NCBI RefSeq assembly: GCF_002960445.1
Contig: NZ_POJD01000257.1
Coordinates: forward strand, 1 to 56,587
Reading direction: 5' to 3'
DNA length: 56,587 nt
Origin: Streptococcus suis
GTDB taxonomy: Bacteria; Bacillota; Bacilli; Lactobacillales; Streptococcaceae
Shown: positions 54,901 through 56,587 of the stretch, piece after piece
How positions within the stretch are numbered: position 1 is the first letter of the stretch
Layout: each line of letters opens with the position of its first letter
Notes under the pieces: generated by a model
The model's database searches: none
What the model saw: the letters and a program-made list of their open reading frames with translations, nothing else
What the model was told of the DNA's origin: nothing
Made by a program: the position numbers and the translations under genes

Positions 54901-56587
54901 CTCTTACCATCAGCACCATTCTTACCATCTTGACCATTGAGGATGGTTTGACGACTGATTTCATTACCATCGCCATCTTTGATGATAATAGTAGTGCCGA
55001 TAACCTTGTCACCTTCGCGAACTTCGACTTGTTCTACTAGTGGTGACTTGCCATCCTTACCGTCAACACCGTCTCTACCATCTTTACCATCACGGATAAA
55101 GGTGGTTTCGCGACTACCGTCTGGTTTGACAATAGTAATCGTTTGACCGGTATTACCATCTTGGTCTGTGCCTGGTGTCACTGTGACTTCTGAGTTCTTA
55201 CCATCGCGGCCGTTGAGAATGGTTTGACGGCTGATTTCCTGACCATCACCATCTTTGATGATAATGGTAGTACCGATAACCTTGTCTCCCTCACGAACTT
55301 CGATTTGTTCTACAAGTGGAGACTTGCCATCCTTACCGTCAACACCGTCTCTACCATCTTTACCATCACGGATAAAGGTGGTTTCGCGACTACCGTCTGG
55401 TTTGACAATAGTAATCGTTTGACCGGTATTACCATTTTGGTCTGTGCCTGGGGTCACTATGACTTCTGAATTCTTACCATCGCGACCATCTACACCATTA
55501 TGAATGGTGGCGATTTCTGTACGCTGACCTGTAGAAGACACATTGTAAACTTTTACACTGCCATCTGGTTGAAGCTCTGAAACGACGGAGCTACCATTGG
55601 CACCATCACGACCGTTGGTACCGTCGACACCGTTGCGAATGGTGGCGATTTCTGTACGCTGACCTGTAGAAGACACATTGTAGACTTTTACACTGCCATC
55701 TGGTTGAAGCTCTGAAACAACTGAGCTACCATTGGCACCATCGACACCGTTGCGGATGGTGGCGATTTCAGTGCGCTGACCTGTAGAAGACACATTGTAG
55801 ACTTTTACACTACCGTCTGGTTGAAGTTCTGAAACAACTGAGCTGCCATTGGTACCATCCTGACCTTTGGCACCGTCGACACCGTTGCGGATGGTGGCGA
55901 TTTCAGTGCGCTGACCTGTAGAAGACACATTGTAAACTTTTACACTACCGTCTGGTTGAAGTTCTGAAACAACTGAGCTACCATTGGTACCATCTTGACC
56001 TTTGGCACCATCGACACCGTTGCGGATGGTGGCGATTTCAGTGCGGTCACCTGTAGAAGACACATTGTAGACTTTTACACTACCGTCTGGTTGAAGTTGT
56101 GAAACAACTGAGCTACCATTGGTACCATCTTGACCTTTAGCACCATCACGACCGTTGGTACCGTCGACACCGTTGCGAATGGTGGCGATTTCAGTACGCT
56201 GACCTGTAGAAGACACATTGTAAACTTTTACACTACCGTCTGGTTGAAGTTCTGAAACAACTGAGCTACCATTGGTACCATCTTGACCTTTGGCACCGTC
56301 ACGACCATCGACACCGTTGCGGATGGTGGCGATTTCAGTACGGTCGCCTGTAGAAGACACATTGTAGACTTTTACACTACCGTCTGGTTGAAGTTCTGAA
56401 ACAACTGAGCTACCATTGGTTCCATCTTGACCTTTGGCACCGTCACGACCATCGACACCGTTGCGAATGGTGGTGATTTCAGTACGCTGACCTGTAGAAG
56501 ACACATTGTAAACTTTTACACTACCGTCTGGTTGACGTTCTGAAACAACTGAGCTACCATTGGCACCATCGACACCGTTGCGGATGG
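51939..56587 (-). CDS. Giant collagen-like, LPXTG-anchored surface protein (5' end beyond the window)
   Basis: The frame is open from the window edge, so more than 1540 residues are seen and the N-terminus is missing. Order from the edge: eight copies of a module A (SSVVSELQPDGSVKVYNV then TEIATIRNG) joined by short Gly-X-Y collagen-like links; ten copies of module B1 (TVTPGTDQNGNPGQT, KPDG, ETTFIRDG) alternating with eight of B2 (KSPLVEQ, REGDKVIGTTIIIKDGDG, ISRQTILNG), again with GKDGRDG-type links; a lone Cys-Gly-Cys (52818-52826); a Pro/Val hexapeptide wall-spanning tract; and the sorting signal LPNTGE (52029-52046), hydrophobic segment and RRNN tail. Sortase-anchored; a role in adhesion or biofilm is inferred. 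Confidence 0.9.
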   Translation of the reverse strand, partial: IRNGVDGANGSSVVSERQPDGSVKVYNVSSTGQRTEITTIRNGVDGRDGAKGQDGTNGSSVVSELQPDGSVKVYNVSSTGDRTEIATIRNGVDGRDGAKGQDGTNGSSVVSELQPDGSVKVYNVSSTGQRTEIATIRNGVDGTNGRDGAKGQDGTNGSSVVSQLQPDGSVKVYNVSSTGDRTEIATIRNGVDGAKGQDGTNGSSVVSELQPDGSVKVYNVSSTGQRTEIATIRNGVDGAKGQDGTNGSSVVSELQPDGSVKVYNVSSTGQRTEIATIRNGVDGANGSSVVSELQPDGSVKVYNVSSTGQRTEIATIRNGVDGTNGRDGANGSSVVSELQPDGSVKVYNVSSTGQRTEIATIHNGVDGRDGKNSEVIVTPGTDQNGNTGQTITIVKPDGSRETTFIRDGKDGRDGVDGKDGKSPLVEQIEVREGDKVIGTTIIIKDGDGQEISRQTILNGRDGKNSEVTVTPGTDQDGNTGQTITIVKPDGSRETTFIRDGKDGRDGVDGKDGKSPLVEQVEVREGDKVIGTTIIIKDGDGNEISRQTILNGQDGKNGADGKSAEVTVTPGTDQNGNPGQTITIVKPDGSRETTFVRDGKNGVDGRDGKDGKSPLVEQVEVREGDKVIGTTIIIKDGDGNEVSRQTILNGVDGKNGADGKSAEVTVTPGTDQNGNPGQTITIVKPDGTQETTFIRDGKDGAKGQDGKSPLVEQVEVREGDKVIGTTIIIKDGDGNEVSRQTILNGVDGKNGADGKSAEVTVTPGTDQNGNPGQTITIVKPDGTRETTFIRDGKDGAKGQDGKNGADGRDGKDGKSPLVEQIEVREGDKVIGTTIIIKDGDGQEISRQTILNGRDGKNSEVTVTPGTDQDGNTGQTITIVKPDGSHETTFIRDGKDGRDGVDGKDGKSPLVEQIEVREGDKVIGTTIIIKDGDGQEISRQTILNGRDGKNSEVTVTPGTDQNGNPGQTITIVKPDGSRETTFIRDGKDGKNGADGKSAEVTVTPGTDQNGNPGQTITIVKPDGTREATFIRDGKDGAKGQDGKNGVDGKDGRDGKSPLVEQVEVREGDKVIGTTIIIKDGDGNEVSRQTILNGVDGKNGADGKSAEVTVTPGTDQNGNPGQTITIVKPDGTQETTFIRDGKDGRDGVDGKDGKSPLVEQIEVREGDKVIGTTIIIKDGDGQEISRQTILNGRDGKNSEVTVTPGTDQNGNPGQTITIVKPDGTRETTFIRDGKDGRDGRDGRDGKDGRDGVDGQDCGCDPNLPTPPVVPTPPVVPTVPAVPTPPAVPTPPAVPTVPAVPTPPAVPTPPVVPTPPVVPTPPVVPTPPVVPTPPVVPTVPAVPTPPAVPTPPVVPTPPVVPTPPVVPTVPAVPTPPVVPTPPVVPTPPVVPTVPAVPTPPAVPTPPVVPTPPVVPTAPVVPAQPAVPTVPAVPTPPAVPTPPVVPTPPVVPTAPVVPAQPAVPTAPVVPAQPAVPTAPVVPIPPVALTPPTPLVTPSVPVQSEPLKVVVTPGTQVAVLPNTGETDSTFILIMSGGAIVASLSLAGTLIRRNN
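52120..52808 (-). repeat. 18-base tandem repeats coding for Pro/Val hexapeptides
   Basis: Roughly 690 bases of near-identical 18-base units code for VPTPPV, VPTPPA, VPTVPA and VPTAPV/VPAQPA variants. The units are grouped in higher-order blocks. It is the wall-spanning part and should vary in copy number between strains. Confidence 0.9.
52830..55489 (-). repeat. B-module repeat block (ten B1, eight B2 copies)
   Basis: Long near-identical DNA repeats of about 270-300 bases. Two variants mix: one with NSEV, GQEIS and NGRDGK, the other with SAEV, GNEVS and NGVDGKNGADGK. B2 is missing after B1 copy 7 and after copy 10. The mosaic indicates repeated recombination between copies. Confidence 0.88.
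55490..56587 (-). repeat. A-module repeat block (eight copies, continues past the edge)
   Basis: Units of about 117-155 bases; the coding cores are almost identical (STGQRT or STGDRT variants) and the length differences come from the number of Gly-X-Y triplets (GRDGAKGQDGTNG and shorter). The copy nearest the edge reads SERQPDG in place of SELQPDG. Confidence 0.88.

Overview
This 56.6 kb window is a chromosomal segment of a low-GC Gram-positive coccus, almost certainly a Streptococcus and most likely Streptococcus suis. The reasons are the streptococcal gene content (separate coaB and coaC next to a pantothenate S component, glpK-glpO, fhs, pepF, a water-forming NADH oxidase), the YSIRK-type export signal and LPXTG sorting signals on very large surface proteins, and the consensus sigma-70 promoters and U-rich hairpin terminators. 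The species is an inference; no 16S or other diagnostic RNA gene is present.

Layout. 1-2.4 kb: an aldose-epimerase-like protein, a GNAT acetyltransferase, and a 740-base non-coding stretch full of inverted repeats. 2.4-9 kb: a 2201-residue M26 zinc metalloprotease (IgA1 protease/Zmp type). 9-24.4 kb: housekeeping and small enzymes: uvrB, an ABC exporter pair, a PhnB-like VOC protein, an LdcB-like carboxypeptidase lipoprotein, a HAD phosphatase, a zinc-ribbon protein, pcrA, NADH oxidase, a free-standing ATP-cone protein, pepF, and an esterase/dioxygenase pair. 24.4-31.6 kb: a glycerol catabolism block (glpK, glpO and two small membrane proteins in place of glpF) preceded by an Mga-like regulator and an NADH-oxidase relative that lacks the redox cysteine. 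31.7-34.3 kb: asd, an ACT-domain protein and dapA (lysine/diaminopimelate entry). 34.3-39 kb: a 1408-residue secreted sialidase and, upstream of it, a strong candidate small structured RNA. 39-42.5 kb: an overlapping four-gene operon (lipoprotein, GNAT, AlkD-like glycosylase, DUF1905) and an RclA-like flavoprotein. 42.6-44.7 kb: a PrsW-like membrane protease and a secreted DUF5648-repeat protein. 44.9-50.4 kb: fhs, coaB-coaC-panT and pgm. 50.4-51.8 kb: an intact IS3-family (IS150 group) element sitting exactly in the loop of the pgm terminator. 51.9 kb to the window end: the 3' part of a giant LPXTG-anchored collagen-like mosaic protein.

Functionally the window combines host-interaction proteins (M26 protease, sialidase, collagen-like protein, DUF5648 protein) with glycerol use, CoA synthesis, one-carbon metabolism and DNA repair. 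The sialidase, glycerol block and pgm all supply or route carbon. The most rewarding regions for follow-up are the candidate RNA at about 38.76-38.92 kb, the regulator plus cysteine-less flavoprotein in front of the glycerol operon, the terminator-targeting insertion sequence, the modular collagen-like gene, and two promoters (uvrB, coaB) placed so close to the start codon that leaderless mRNAs are predicted.
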